Positions 1-11,571 of a DNA stretch of 64,000 bases are shown piece by piece. The notes beneath the pieces are model-generated. The model saw only the letters and a list, made by a program, of their open reading frames with translations. It made no database searches and was not told the DNA's origin. The stretch comes from Podocnemis expansa (lineage: Eukaryota > Chordata > Testudines > Podocnemididae): positions 142,044,873-142,108,872 of the forward strand of contig ML681963.1 of the NCBI GenBank assembly GCA_007922195.1, given 5' to 3'. Position 1 is the stretch's first letter, and every line of letters starts with the position of its first letter. The translations under genes were made by a program, and so were the position numbers.

Positions 1-2799
1 GTTTGGCACAAGGATACTGAATCAGATGTTGGTCAGGAGAAATAGTTCATCTGTACTGTCTGGGTTTTATATAGCAAGAGTCTCTGGGTTTGCTCCCAGT
101 TTGCTTCACAGGGTCTAACAAGGTGGGGTTTTGGGAATTTTAGCAGATGCATAGGTAAACAGAGGATGTTCTTTTTTCCCTCAGGGACTGACCAAATATA
201 TTTGCATTTTGGGAGGAGTATTATTTTTCTAAAAGTTTTGTCTAATAAAGGAACATAAAATGAATGACAGTAGAACAATTCCTCCTGCATTAACAGAAGA
301 TCCTGGAAAAAAATCAAAGATCTTTTGAGTCACTTTGTGGTTTTTTGAATGACAGGTAGGTTACTGTTTAGGTTTCTAGTTACTGTAAATGATACTGCTC
401 ACCTCTGTGGTGAAAACTTGTTCTTCCTTAGCTCCCAAGAGGATGCAGCATTTCAAAATAGGGGACCCTCCTTGCATTAGGAACAATGTTGTGCCTCATA
501 ATGTGGATAGTCTTTTTGTGATCATGAAGAGACCTACTGTATAGCCCAAAGGGTCTTGTGTTTATCAGAAGGACAGGTGCCCTTTGAGCACATAGTGAGA
601 ATTTCTCCATGATGCATAGCCAACAAGTTACATACATTCCTGAGGAGATTCAGGCTGTTTTAATCCACACTTTAACCTGATCATATTAAAGATTGGTCCA
701 AACCCTGAAGCTTGACACAGATTTTCAGTTGTGTGGGTCCAGATCTATCTTCCAAACTTCCAGAACCCACCAAAAGCTTATTTCTGTTGCCAAGTTTTGT
801 AAGTAGAAATTAGGCTTTGTCTTTGCTAGGTTACATTCAGTTATTTTCCCAGTGTCCCATTTCCATCTTAGTCCTTGACTCAGGATTGTCTTGTGGGGGG
901 AGGGGGGAACCATGAGCCTCCACCCCTGTTGTGGACTACTGAGTGGCATTAATTGGGTGCTTCCCAAACTAATTACATAAAAATGGTTTTTTGGGGGGAC
1001 ATTCAAATTCAGGCCACTGTCTCTTTAATTTCACAGGGCCTCTCACTGAAGTTGGGACCTGACCTGACTTTCATATTGACATAGGTGATGGGAAGCATTG
1101 CAGTCCATTCCCCACTGCTGTTACCACCCACTGGAATGTGAGGGCCCAGAAACACTTGTGTGATTGTTGGGAGGAGGAAGTGTGCCTGTGCACTCCTGAA
1201 CTAGGACACCCTGATGGTGAGAGGGAATCCTGAAGGAGTTGTGATGAAAGTGAGAGAAATTGTCTTTCCTATATTATGTTTTAGATGTTGGATCCACATT
1301 CAGATGTTAGTTTTTGTGAATGTTCCGATAAAAATCCAGACCTCAATTTTTTTTTACTTTGGCAGCATACTGATCTAGATTCACAGCCATGCACAGCTGA
1401 GGCACTGTCATTTATGGGTCTGAATCTGTTCTCACTTATTCTTGTCTAAATCAAGAGTGTTTTCACTGAATTCAACAGTGAAGTTCAAGGGAAGTTCAAG
1501 GGAAAGAGGAATAAGGGTGATTATGTTTGTGGGATTCAGTCTCAAATGTGTCACTCCAGTTTACCTCCATTCACGTCATTTGAATTACAACAGCTAAAAG
1601 TGGTGTCATAGTGTGTTGACTCTGGACCTCTGTGTGCATGTTCTGTGTTAACAGAAACCTGGCAGGACCTATTATTGTATCCATCACCGATGGGACCTGT
1701 AAATCCTTTCCACCACTGTTATCTTCACTATTAATGATTTATCATTTTCAAAATGTGAATTCATTTATATTTAAAGAGACAGTGCCAACATTTCTGGGCT
1801 CCTGCTTTGTGCCTTTTGAATCTTACTTTTTAAAATTTACTCTTTTTATTTAGGGAAAAACTCCTGTTGATCTTCAAAACTAGTGCTTTGCCATTCTTTA
1901 AAACCCTGATGAACTGAGAAAAAGCCGGCACATAGCGCACTACATTGTGTTCGTCAGAATCATAGATATGGCTATATATCTGGCTAGCATGTATAACAGT
2001 CATCTGTTGTATCTGTATGATTGTGTTGCCCATTTTTTTTTTTTTTGAGCCAGTAGAAGAGTCTACTGATATCCCTGTTTGGCGAGCATGTTAGAGATTG
2101 ATTCTTATCCTTTGTAGTCTCCTGATAGTTTAGAAGAATGGAACTGGTAGACAGAGGCAGGAGTTAGCATCATGTGCATAACTCACTCTTTCCATGTGTA
2201 TGTGTGTATTTGTGTGTTCATTGTGCAGGATGGGTTGTGAGAACTATTGTGTCAATGAGCAAGTGAGTGGGAGCCGCTGGAAGAGACTGTGATGTATGTA
2301 GGGGGAGAGGAGTAGTAACAAAGATGTGTATTACTTCCAGGTGGGCTGGAGGAAAATCTTGTGGCTGAGGATGTATGGAAATGGGATATTTATTAAATGT
2401 AGTTCATTAGAACTGAGGAAGTCAAAGGACCCTAAGGAAGCTAGGGGCTGAATTTCTGTAGGAGTTGGGCCTCTAAGCTCTCATAGGCTTTTCTTCAAAA
2501 TTCCTGCATATAATTATTAATTGAAATGTTTTCTCCCTAATCATAATGCTTCCTCTTATAACACTCTGCATATTATTGCTTTGCATTTTGGCTCCCTTTT
2601 ACATTCCACTAAGTGCTGCTAGCATAACTCTTCTATAACAACAATTCCATATGTACCAGTAATGTGAAAACACAGATTCCTAATGGAGGCACTTGTTGGA
2701 CTATTTTTTTATGGTAAAATGAGCAGAATAACAATTTCTAACTTTATTTTAATGAATTTTTGGCCAAATTCCAGAGGATGTCTAAATGGGCCAGGGTTA
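1..2799. other. Intergenic, no recognised feature
   Basis: No conserved reading frame, RNA gene or delimited transposon was recognised here. The open frames are short (under 95 codons), lack family motifs and look random. A poly-T run of about 16 bases lies near 2031-2046. Confidence 0.5.
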
Positions 2800-2807
2800 G
2801 GCATAAG

Positions 2808-3180
2808 CAGGGCCAGCCCAAGCTTTTTTGCCATCCTAGGCAAAATACTTTTGCCCCCACCCCCACCCGGGCAGAGTGGTGGGTCCGTTGGGATCTGGCC
2901 GTGGGTGGGGGTCTGGCCACCAGGGCCATAACTATGGTGGAGCGACCGAGGCTTTGCCCTGGGTGCCACAGAGCAGCTCCATTTCGCCACTTATTGAAGG
3001 GAGGCACACGTTCAGAGCTGCTTCCTACAGCACTCCCCAGGTGCCAAAATTCCTAGTACTGGTGCTGCTGGCCATGGGTGGGGAGTGGAGCGGAGCAGCC
3101 CCAGACCAGTCCTTGGGGCCCGCTAACTGTTGGTGCCCTAAGCGACCACCTAGGTTACCTCAACAGCAAGAATGGTTCTG
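2808..3180. mobile_element. Non-autonomous hAT element, 373 bp
   Basis: The element starts with CAGGGCCAGCCC and ends with a degenerate inverted copy (GGTTCTG). It is flanked by an 8-bp direct repeat, ggcataag (2800-2807) and gtcataag (3181-3188), matching 7 of 8. Eight-base target duplications are the hallmark of hAT transposons. The interior is GC-rich with no transposase. Overlapping open frames on both strands follow from base composition. Confidence 0.6.
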
Positions 3181-3188
3181 GTCATAAG

Positions 3189-4009
3189 GTTAGCATGCTA
3201 GCCTTTCTTTTATACCATGGTATGTGATCCCTATCAAGATGTCCAGGATGTATGATGAAATCATAGCTGAAGAATAATACATTGTTCAAACACCCCAGAT
3301 TTACATCTTCATGGTTCAGAAACCCTGGAAAATGGAATAAAGAAAAGAAAAAAACCTGGACTTCCTGCCCATAGTACATTAATTTACTCTGTGCCAGTGC
3401 CTATAATTAATGTAAATACATCTGTTTGTGGACAAGGAAAATGTTTTTGTGCCAGCTCAAACCGGTTAAATGTTTTAAATAAATATACTTTAGCCTTGTT
3501 TAGACATCTGAACAAGATATGTACAGTATGTCTATTAGGAATTCCACCATGAACATATCATTTTAGCTAATATGTAGTGTTCCATGATGAGTTCAGAAGT
3601 GGCAAAGTTGACATTTCTTTTTGCCTTCTTCCATATGCTTCTCCATGTAGTTTGTTATATTTTTTGTTACTAGGGCCAGTCCTGTGTCTGATGTCCTATG
3701 GTTCACCTCTGCACTCATATACTTGTGCAAAGTGGACCAGTTGCACCCCTTCATTACTTCAGTTTAAGAAACTATCATTCCATTGAATTCAGTGGAATTA
3801 CAGTGGTCTGAAAGTGGAATAATGATGAGTCAGGTCTAAGGAGTAGCGTAGTGGACATCAAACTCTGTCATCTACATATAAATTTTAAGGGGAGTAATAT
3901 TGTTTTACAGCTATTGTGCATGACTGTAAATGACTTTAATGAGGCACATAGCAATACAGAATCAGGACCATTGCTGGGCAATGAGGTGTTTAGGTGAAAA
4001 CCCACTAAA
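3189..4009. other. Intergenic, no recognised feature
   Basis: AT-rich unique-looking sequence. No coding frame with family motifs and no clear repeat boundary was seen. Confidence 0.45.
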
Positions 4010-4012
4010 ATT

Positions 4013-4379
4013 GGGTATGTCTACATTGGAGTCCCAATTAAGTTGACTTAACAAAGTTGACTTAAAGTTGATCTTGTGAAGTTGACTCAGAGCATCCACA
4101 CTTCTGTTAAGTCAACTTACAGATTCCCAACTGCCCATGTCCACACTGCTACACACTAGTTTAAGTTGACTTAATAAAGTCAACGTAAACATCTACATTG
4201 GCTTAAGTCGACTTAATAAGTTTGTCTTAACAGTTAAGTCGACCTTAACAGGTGGTTTTATTAAGTTGATTTAAGGAAGCCCTTAAGTCATCTTAATAAA
4301 TTCCAAATGTGGCCAGAGTGTTCCTTAGGTTGACTTATGGAAGGTTAAGTTGACCTAAGTCTCCAGTGTAGCCATACCC
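4013..4379. mobile_element. Harbinger-type MITE, 367 bp
   Basis: Terminal inverted repeats GGGTATGTCTACATTGGAG (left) and CTCCAGTGTAGCCATACCC (right) match except for two positions. The flanks are ATT at 4010-4012 and ATT at 4380-4382, a 3-bp duplication as made by PIF/Harbinger transposases. The inside is built of many copies of the palindromic word AAGTTGACTTA. No coding capacity. Confidence 0.8.
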
Positions 4380-4382
4380 ATT

Positions 4383-5085
4383 GGGTGTAAATATGAAGTA
4401 ATGCAATTGATTTAGGTGCAAGAGCAGAATTTTCAATTTACTCAGACACACATAAAAACAGAGGGGTCAGATCCTTGGCCTCAGCTCTTCTAAATCAGCA
4501 TAGCTCCATTTACTTCAGACTGCATACCAGGTGCAGTTCTATCTGGTTTATAGTTAAGGCTGAAATCAACTGATGCCTCTTTGGTCTCTTGGGACAGCAC
4601 AGCCAGGAGTCAGTACTTCTGCATATGTCCAGTCCAGTGGTTAGAGTATCCTGGTAAGTGCAAGCACGACCTCCCATAGTTAAGCATCAAACTCTAGTTT
4701 TATATTCCAGGAGAGGATTTTGTTCAAATCATAGTACTTTAAAAAAACTATCTTAAGAAAGTGGATTCTGCCAGCGCTTTATGGAGTATAGGGTTCCAAC
4801 ACAGATGACCTGTTTTGATAAAAGCCAAATAATGAGAAAACAGTGAGAAATTACAGCTACAACATTCATGAACGTAAGATCTTAATTAAGATCACAGAAG
4901 TCAGTGATTCTGAAGCAAAGTTGTCACTGGGATAACTCACACACTTATTATTCAGGAATTGAAGTGCAGCACCACTAAAAGCTATTAACATTAATGCAGC
5001 AAAAAAATTGCCACCCTTGGGAAGAAGAGAAAAATGTGTTGAGAAGTGAAGGGATCTTAAGAAGTGAGATTATGAAACAGGCAAT
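4383..5085. other. Intergenic, no recognised feature
   Basis: No gene or delimited repeat was recognised between the Harbinger MITE and the Penelope tail fragment. Confidence 0.4.
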
Positions 5086-5088
5086 AGA

Positions 5089-5216
5089 AGGGGTAGCTGT
5101 GTTAATCTAGTTCAGCAAAATAAACAAGGAGTCCTGTGGCACTTTTAAAGACTAACAGATTTATTTATCACATGAGCTTTTGTGGGAGAACCCTTCCCTC
5201 ACTGAGTAGGAGATAG
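5089..5216 (-). mobile_element. Penelope 3'-end fragment
   Basis: The stretch includes GGGTAGCTGTGTTAATCTAG, AAGGAGTCCTGTGGCACTTT and GAGCTTTTGTGGGAGAACCC. It closely resembles the 3' tail next to the GIY-YIG frame at 13,732-14,646, so it is a 5'-truncated copy of the same Penelope family. Confidence 0.65.
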
Positions 5217-5675
5217 CCAAAATCCTACTGGGTGCATACTAAGCTCAGATAGGTTTTAATTAGAAGGTATTTTGACTTACAAACACCAGTTTAAATGGTC
5301 AATGACTTTGGAATGCCTTTCACTGATAGACTAGTCAAGAAGAAATCTTTGCTCTCCAGTAAAGTAACAACATCCAAATGAAATGCCTATGTCCACCCTA
5401 CCCAGCTGCATCGACTTTTCTTTCCAATGTCCTCTGCAATAAGGAATCAGCAATCTGCTACTCATGAGTGAGAGTTCTGCAGAAATTTCAGTTCATTCTG
5501 ATGGCACGTTAAAGGCATAAGACTGCAAGAGTTGTCTGATTGTAATGGCCTCAGATCAGCTAAAGTGTCTGCAGCAAAACAAAAGTTCATCAGCCAAATG
5601 CACAGTTGCTTAAAGTCAGTCTTGTAACCATAGAATAAGTTATCTTTGATGGTCAAAGGGTGCTGAGGATCCAAT

Positions 5676-5818
5676 GTTGTTTCAGAACACTTTGTTCCGA
5701 AACAACATGTTCACACTGCGTTGTTTCGAAACAACTGTGCATCGTGTGAACATGTTTTTTTTTGTTTTGAAACAACGAGGTTGTTTTGAAACAAAAGTGC
5801 TGTGTGAATACAGCCTAA
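5676..5818. mobile_element. Harbinger-like MITE fragment
   Basis: Repeated GTTGTTTCGAAACAAC-type palindromes are followed by a terminus GTGCTGTGTGAATACAGCC, resembling the ends of the other TTTCGAAA-rich elements in this window. The left boundary is not clear, so this may be a truncated copy. Confidence 0.5.
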
Positions 5819-5882
5819 GTTCCAAAGGGGTAGCCATGTTAGTCTAGTCTAGCAAAAAAAAACAAGGAGTCGCGTGGCACTT
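5819..5882 (-). mobile_element. Penelope 3'-tail fragment
   Basis: About 64 bases matching the start of the Penelope tail (AGTTCCAAAGGGGTAGCCAT, then CAAGGAGTCGCGTGGCACTT). It abuts the Harbinger-like fragment on its left. Confidence 0.55.
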
Positions 5883-6124
5883 ACCCCTTACCCCTTACCT
5901 GGCAGAGCTGTGTGCTGCTCACTAGCCAGGTTACTCCCTCTCTGACCCTGAGTATGCATCTGAGCATGACCAGGGTGGGGCGATTTAAAACTCCCGCAGC
6001 CTGGCCCCAGCAGCATAGAAAGAACATTGGCACCCTCTGAAATACAGCACATGGGGCTTTGTCCTGGTTGCCCCAGCCTAGTTACAGCCCTGAATAAACT
6101 ACTCATATCTAAATAAGACATTCC

Positions 6125-6620
6125 CTGGTGCAGTTATACATTTGCACCCTGTGTGGCCCTGCCTCTTCCTGACTGGGCGTAATAGAGGTGATGCATGTTA
6201 GCATACTAGCCACGGTTGCTCCAGACTCCCACTGGCACAAGCCTACGTTGCTGCAGCTGAGCTCCCAGTTGGTTTGGTGGGGCTGATCCTCTTCTCTGAC
6301 CAGACACCTAGAAGGGTTGGGTTTGGGGGTGGGAGGGCAGTGCGCTGCTGTTTCACTCTGTCTGACATGGAGCTCTGGGCTGCTCCTCCTCTCCAGCTGG
6401 AACAGGACATGGAGGGCTAAATTAATTCATTGACTGCTCTGTAATCTTTGCTGCCCCTCAAGGGAGTTGCACATGGCAGATTGGGAACCATTGGTCTATA
6501 GCTGCAACCTAGTCCCGTGCTTCTTGCCCCTTGGGCTGCTTGCACCCTGGTTAGCACACAGCTGTGGTCCATGTGACATCCTCAGGGTCACAAAGTGTGG
6601 ATGTGGCCCAGATAACACAC
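6125..6620. other. Intergenic, no recognised feature
   Basis: Moderately GC-rich sequence without a recognised coding frame or repeat boundary, ending at the left terminus of the Harbinger element. Confidence 0.35.
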
Positions 6621-7023
6621 AGGGTATGTCCACACAAGGCTTTTATTTTGAAACAACACTGGTTGTTTCGAAATAAAAACCAGAATGTCCACATGACATT
6701 CTCTTGTTTCAAAACGACAGGCCCCGTCATTTTGAAATAAGAGCCATCACTTTGAAACAGCTTAAACCCCTTCTGTTTTGAAACAATGGTTATTTTGAAA
6801 TGAATTGTTTTGAAATAACACCATTGGGACATGCTGTTTCGAAATGACAGTTATTTAGAAACGAGTCGTTTTGAAATAACTGTTGTTCGGACATGTTATT
6901 TTGAAACAAACGTTGTTTCAAAATAATTGTCCTGACCTTTGTCCCAGGGTGCACAGCACCCAAGAGAAACAGGAAGTCCCTTCCCGCGCATGCCTGCCAG
7001 CGTGTCCAGAGCCCTGTTCGGGC

Positions 7024-7770
7024 ATGGCAGCATATGGCACCAGTGCCCCAGGGCGGCGATGCCGTGCCCTCATCTGGACAGCTGAGGAGGTCCACTGCCT
7101 CCTCAGCATACGGAGGAGGGAGGACACCCTGTCCTAGTTCTGGGTGAGCCACCGGAACCAGGACATATATACGGACATCGCCACGGCACTGTCCGCTGAG
7201 GGCCACAAGTGCACCACTGAGCAGGTGTGCTTGAAAATAAAGGTCCTCAGGGAGGACCATGCCTGGACCAGGGAGGCACAGGAGCTCCAGGGGGCAGATA
7301 GCAGTGCTAGCTGCCCTTTCTACAACGAGCTCCATGCCTTCCTGGGGCTGGAGCCCAGTGCCCCGCCTCCCGAGGCTGTGGACACCAGGGCGCACCACAG
7401 CTGATCCTCCGGCCCTGAGGCAGCGGACACGGGGTCCGAAGTCTCTGTCGGGCAGCCTCTTGCCGCACCACCATCAGCAGCGGAGGCCACACCAGGGACC
7501 CCCGAGCTGTTCCCTGGCCCTGATGCAGAGAGCAGCATGGAGGAGCAGGGGCCTGAGACCATCCGGGCCCCTGCGGAGTCTGACACAGACACAGAGACAT
7601 TGCGCCGGACCTCTGGAGCCCCTGTGGGTGAGTCTTCCTCTCCCGCAGAGGCGCGCAGGGCTGGGACTGTCCAGGTCATGGGCAGTGAGGGGGTACAGGG
7701 CCAGGCACTGGGGCAGGTAGGGCATAAGGTTGGCAGGTGCAGAGGCCCTCCTATGGCCATGGGCACCTGA
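7024..7770 (+). pseudogene. Harbinger Myb/SANT-like DNA-binding protein, broken
   Basis: One reading frame runs through 7770 and is interrupted by stops at 7135-7137 (TAG) and 7402-7404 (TGA). Around 7070-7370 it has the trihelix/Myb-like pattern of Harbinger accessory proteins: a WTAEEV start, an IYTDIA helix, a CTTEQVCLKIKVLR recognition-helix-like stretch and a closing CPFYNELHAFLG. In this family the protein binds the transposon ends and helps bring the transposase to the nucleus. The part after 7404 is rich in Pro, Ser, Glu and Thr and looks like a linker. A GTGAGT near 7626 could be a splice donor leading to the coiled-coil-like segment that follows. The stops argue it is a dead copy. 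Confidence 0.7.
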
Positions 7771-7799
7771 GAGACAGGTGGCACCAAGGTCTGCTGACC

Positions 7800-8260
7800 T
7801 CCAGCAGGTCGCCCAGCCACCTGCTGTGCTGCACCACCTGCCCGATGCCTCAGCCCGAGACCACCACGGCAGAGGAGGAGGGCCCCTGGACATGTGGCGA
7901 GATCCTCGAGAGCCTGGAGGAACTGGGGCAGCGGACAGAGGCGTTGACCCATGCCTGGCACAAAGACCAAGGCAGGTGGCAGGACTCTGCCCTCCGCCTG
8001 CTGTAACAGGCGGCAGCTGCAGATGACCAGGTCATCACCTCCCAGGAGCACCAGGCACAGGCCAGCGAGCACTAGGCACAGGCCTTCGAGTGCCTCTGCG
8101 ACTGCCTGCTCACCACAGTTGAGGCCATTGCCAGCAGCATCTGCCAGCTGGTGGAGCAGAGGGCCCCTCTAGCAGCTGCAGGGGGTCCTCCGCCTGGCCT
8201 TCCCCAGAAGCGACCCCAGACCCAGGGTGGCCGTGGGCAGGGGTGGGGAACAACACCACC
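7800..8260 (+). pseudogene. Harbinger Myb-like protein, C-terminal exon
   Basis: After a CTCCAGCAG acceptor-like site near 7808, one frame encodes a helical segment with ILESLEELGQRTEAL and HKDQGRWQDSALRLL, then a stop at about 8004-8006. The same frame continues as AAADDQVITSQEHQ with further stops. The pattern of Leu, Glu and Gln suggests a coiled coil, as at the C-terminus of Harbinger Myb-like proteins. The exon model is an inference from phase and composition. The segment ends close to the hAT insertion site at 8278. Confidence 0.45.
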
Positions 8261-8277
8261 CCCAGAACCCCCACAAG

Positions 8278-9998
8278 CAATGTTCCCTCTAAGGTTTGGC
8301 GGCTTGTGTGCAAAATTTTCAACCCATGTGCAAAACTTTTTCTGAATAAAATTTGTGCGCACACTCATGTGACAAAACTTACTGAAAAATCTAGCACAAT
8401 GAAAAACTAATAAAAGCTGTTATTTAGAGTTGTTTTGTATTAAGAAAAAGAAACACCTAACTTACTTAGCATTTACCCAAAATGCTCTACAATCCAAAGA
8501 AACTCATTCACAGCTTTCAAATAGCCCAAGACTAAAGTCATATTCAATCTGGATCCTAGCTGTCACATTTCTTGTCCAATGAACCAGGAACATGCAAAGC
8601 TCTGAGCACCAGGTTCCACAGCTTGAACTAAAGAGCCAGGCTTTGTAGCTTCACAATGAACACATGCTTCCCCCCTGGAGATCAGACACAGAGCAGGACA
8701 CATAACATAGTAAGGTTTGTGTGTGACACATGGTGTCTGGGTTGGGTTACCAGATACCAAGGCACAGAGGAATAGGGAAGTACGAAAAGGAGGACACATG
8801 GAGAATTACCTAGTATTAATGTAACTGTTATTACCATATTATGTCATGGAAAATGGGTAACGATTAATGAAATGCAGCATTAAAACTGCACAAAGTCATG
8901 TGTTTTCTAAATTATTTTAAAATAAAGAAAATTACCAACTTTTTTTTGCCAAAAACTGTTTTTTTCGTTAAATGAAAAATTTTCATGACCCTTTCATTAA
9001 TGTTCAAGAGACTAAAGTTAAAAAACTAAATTTTCAAAATGTAAACTTCAAAAGTACCTAAACAAGTTTTTAAAAAAAACTGTTAACTCACTTCTCATTT
9101 TTCATTTTCCACAGCAGCCCATTTTTACAGTTAAATAAAAGTCCTAAATTGTTTCTGTCCAGTTCAGACCTGCCCCTTTAGTGGTTTTATTTAATTGGTC
9201 CCCCTCAGGAATTTTATTTATGGTAGACTTTATTTTTTCTTCATTTTATTAGTATCCTTATTTTTTTCTCCCCAATTTAGCCGTTTTGTAGGGAGCAAGG
9301 GCCCAAAATAAAAGTGCCTTTCAGAGGTCTTGAACCCACAACCCCAAGGCTAAAAAGTAATTGTTTTACCAATTGAGCTATCCAGCAATTCTTTTGAAGA
9401 TGTGCTTCACAGTCAGGGAATACCTGATGTCTTAGTGAAAAGCCCCAACCTCTGCTAAGCTGTGATTAAAGCCCCGATCCATGCTGAGCTGTGATTGGAC
9501 GGTGTGTGCATGTGACCACCTCCAATCCCCAGTGGCTGAGGGACGATTTCCCCACTTGGCAGCTTGGCTGTTGGGGACCTGCCGCTGCCTCTGGCTGCAC
9601 TGCCTGCCCTGCCTGACCCTGGGGCTTTCCCCCCGCAGCCAATCCGCAGCTGCACCCCCAGCCCACTTCAGGCCAGCCCTACCCTGGGCCTCTCCACGTG
9701 GCTGAGCCTCGGCTGCACTGTGGAGCTGTCCCGACTGGCCCCAGGGCCTGCTGCTGCCTCCTCTGGGTCTCTGTCTGCACCGCCCGCCAGCCCAGCCGGA
9801 CTGGACCCTGGGACTTCCCCCACCCCCCGCAGTGATACTTGGCTGCACCCTTGGCCCACTCCAGGCTAGGCCAGCCCTACCCCGGGCCTTGTGCCTGACC
9901 TGCCTCCGCCACTGCATGCGCAGGAATGATGAAATCCTGTGCGTTACGGGGTTTTTTTGTGCGCGGCTGCACTGCCGCGCACATTAGAGGGAATATAG
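8278..9998. mobile_element. hAT element, 1.7 kb, nested in Harbinger
   Basis: Termini CAATGTTCCCTCTAAGG (left) and CATTAGAGGGAATATAG (right) are inverted repeats. The flanks are cccacaag (8270-8277) and cccacagg (9999-10006), an 8-bp duplication with one mismatch. The same terminus is seen at 20,522-20,995 (perfect duplication) and at 45,978. The interior is AT-rich on the left and a GC-rich pyrimidine block on the right, contains a tRNA-like segment, and shows no hAT transposase frame, so the copy is non-autonomous. Confidence 0.8.
9316..9386 (-). tRNA. tRNA-like sequence (pseudogene or SINE head)
   Basis: Read on the minus strand this 71-base stretch begins GCTGGATAGCTCAATTGGTA, an A-box, and contains GGGTTGTGGGTTCAAGACC with a B-box. 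The anticodon region includes CTTTTTA, suggesting a lysine-type tRNA ancestor. The acceptor stem (GCTGGAT against the 3' end) does not pair well and no CCA is present, so it is more likely a decayed tRNA or the head of a tRNA-derived SINE than a working gene. Confidence 0.5.
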
Positions 9999-10019
9999 CC
10001 CACAGGCCCTGCCTAAGTG

Positions 10020-10205
10020 CTCCCCTGCCACCCAGACTCCCCCACCCCCTTCCCCAATCTCCTTCTTCCAAGTTGCTGTCCCTCCCCCCAGACTCCCCCT
10101 CCCCCCAGTCTCCCCCTTTCAAGTTGCTGGTCCTCCCCCCAGACTGCCCTCACACTGCCCCATCCCATAACCCTCCCCAGCCTGTCCCTGCCCCAACCCC
10201 TGTTT
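10020..10205. repeat. C-rich minisatellite-like tract
   Basis: Imperfect repeats of a CCCCCAGACTCCCC-type unit, some containing CTTCAAGTTGCTG, run through this stretch. Open frames here come only from its biased composition. Confidence 0.6.
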
Positions 10206-10404
10206 TGTTAAATAAATGTTTGAAACGCATGCTTGGTTTTATTGCGGGTAGTTCACAGTGCAGGTGGATGGGTGGGGGCTGGCTGTGGGTGAACGGGGGA
10301 GAGGGTGGTGTGGGGCAGGGCAGGCCTGGCCCTCAGAGTTCCTCCAGGGCAAAGATGTTCATCAGTGTGTCCCACACTGTCACAGCTCTCTGTGATGGCT
10401 GCTC

Positions 10405-11571
10405 TCATGGAGGCACAGGTGTGGGTTCCTCATAGTCCCTGGCAAGGAGTTGTGCCTCTGCTTCCCAGCCAGCTGCAATGGGCTCACCCCGCTGCTCACA
10501 GAAGTTGTGCAGGGCCATGCACGCACTGATCACTTGCAGCATTGTCCTCTCCGCAAGGTGGAGGTGTGTAAGGAGGCACCTCCGGCATGCCTTGAGGCAA
10601 CCAAATGCCCACTCAACCACCTGGCGGCAGTGTCTCAGCCGGTGGTTGAAAATCTGCCATCGGGGATTGAGGGGCCCTGCGTATGGCTGCATGTGCCATG
10701 GGCGCAGGGGATAGGCTGTGTCTGCCACAATGAGGACGGGCACCTTTACTCCCCCAACATTGATGTAATGCAGGGGAAAGAAGGTGCCCGCCTCCATGTC
10801 CCAGTACAGGGCAGAGTTACGGAGGACCCTGGCATCATGGGCCCTCCTTGGCCATCCCACGTAACAGTTTTGGAAAAGGTCCCGGTGGTCCATAAGGGGC
10901 TGCAAGATAATAGAATGGTACCCCTTGTGGTTTCTGTACTCTGCAGCTCTGTGCTCCAGGGCTCACACGGGGATGTGCATCACGTCCAGGATCCCCGCAC
11001 AATTGGGAAAGCCCAGTGTGGCCATGCCAGTAATGGTGTTCTGCAGCTCCTCTTGTGTGACCAGGCAACACAGCAGGATCCACTTTATGGCCCTGGTGAC
11101 CTCCAACAGAATATTGCCAGTGGTGGACCTCCCGATGCTGAAGAGGTGCGCGACAGACCTGTGCGACTCTGGAGTGGCCATCTTCCACAGGGCAATGGCC
11201 ACTCTTTTGTCAACAGGGATGGCAGGCCTCATGGGGGTGTCCCTTCGGCGCAGCAGTGGGGCGAATTCTGCAACCAGGAGGTTGAAGCTGGCCCTGCTCA
11301 TGCGGAAGTTCCTCCACCACTAGTCATCCCCCCAGGTTCACAACACTACCCGCTCCCACCAGTCTGGGCTGGTCTCCCGGGCCCAGACCTGGCGAGGCAC
11401 AGAAGGGGGCAGCGGAACTAGCTCTGCTCTGCAACCCAGCTGGATGACAGCCTTGGGCACAGGCTGGGCACCATCAGGGTCTGCTAGTAGAGTGTCCCAC
11501 ATCAGCAGGATACTGCAGGCGGACAGAGGGTCTGTTTGTTGCATGGCACTGGCTGGGCAGCCAGGCAGCAT
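10405..11571 (-). pseudogene. PIF/Harbinger DDE transposase, three stops
   Basis: One frame of about 389 codons runs from ATG at 11,571 to the stop at 10,405 with three internal stops, at 11,338-11,340, 11,320-11,322 and 10,963-10,965. The family is the Harbinger nuclease (DDE_Tnp_4), which cuts at the element ends. The N-terminal part has a helix-turn-helix-like region (SHRSVAHLFSIGRSTTG). The three catalytic positions are visible: Asp in GILDVMHIP, Asp in VADTAYPLRPW and Glu in VVEWAFGCLK. A DARVLRNSALY motif and a C-terminal MALHNFC are also typical. There is no frameshift, so only point mutations separate this from an open frame. It lies opposite the Myb-like gene of the same element. Overlapping plus-strand frames in the region are shadows. 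Confidence 0.85.

Noticed and set aside
1632..2033. Short frames on both strands.
   Set aside because: Under 75 codons, low-complexity hydrophobic text, nothing conserved.
4013..4379. Repeated palindromes considered as a CRISPR array.
   Set aside because: Units are not separated by unique spacers, the block has inverted ends and a 3-bp duplication, and the genome is eukaryotic.
10450..11421. Plus-strand frame of 323 codons.
   Set aside because: It overlaps the Harbinger transposase on the other strand, which has clear catalytic motifs. The plus frame has none.
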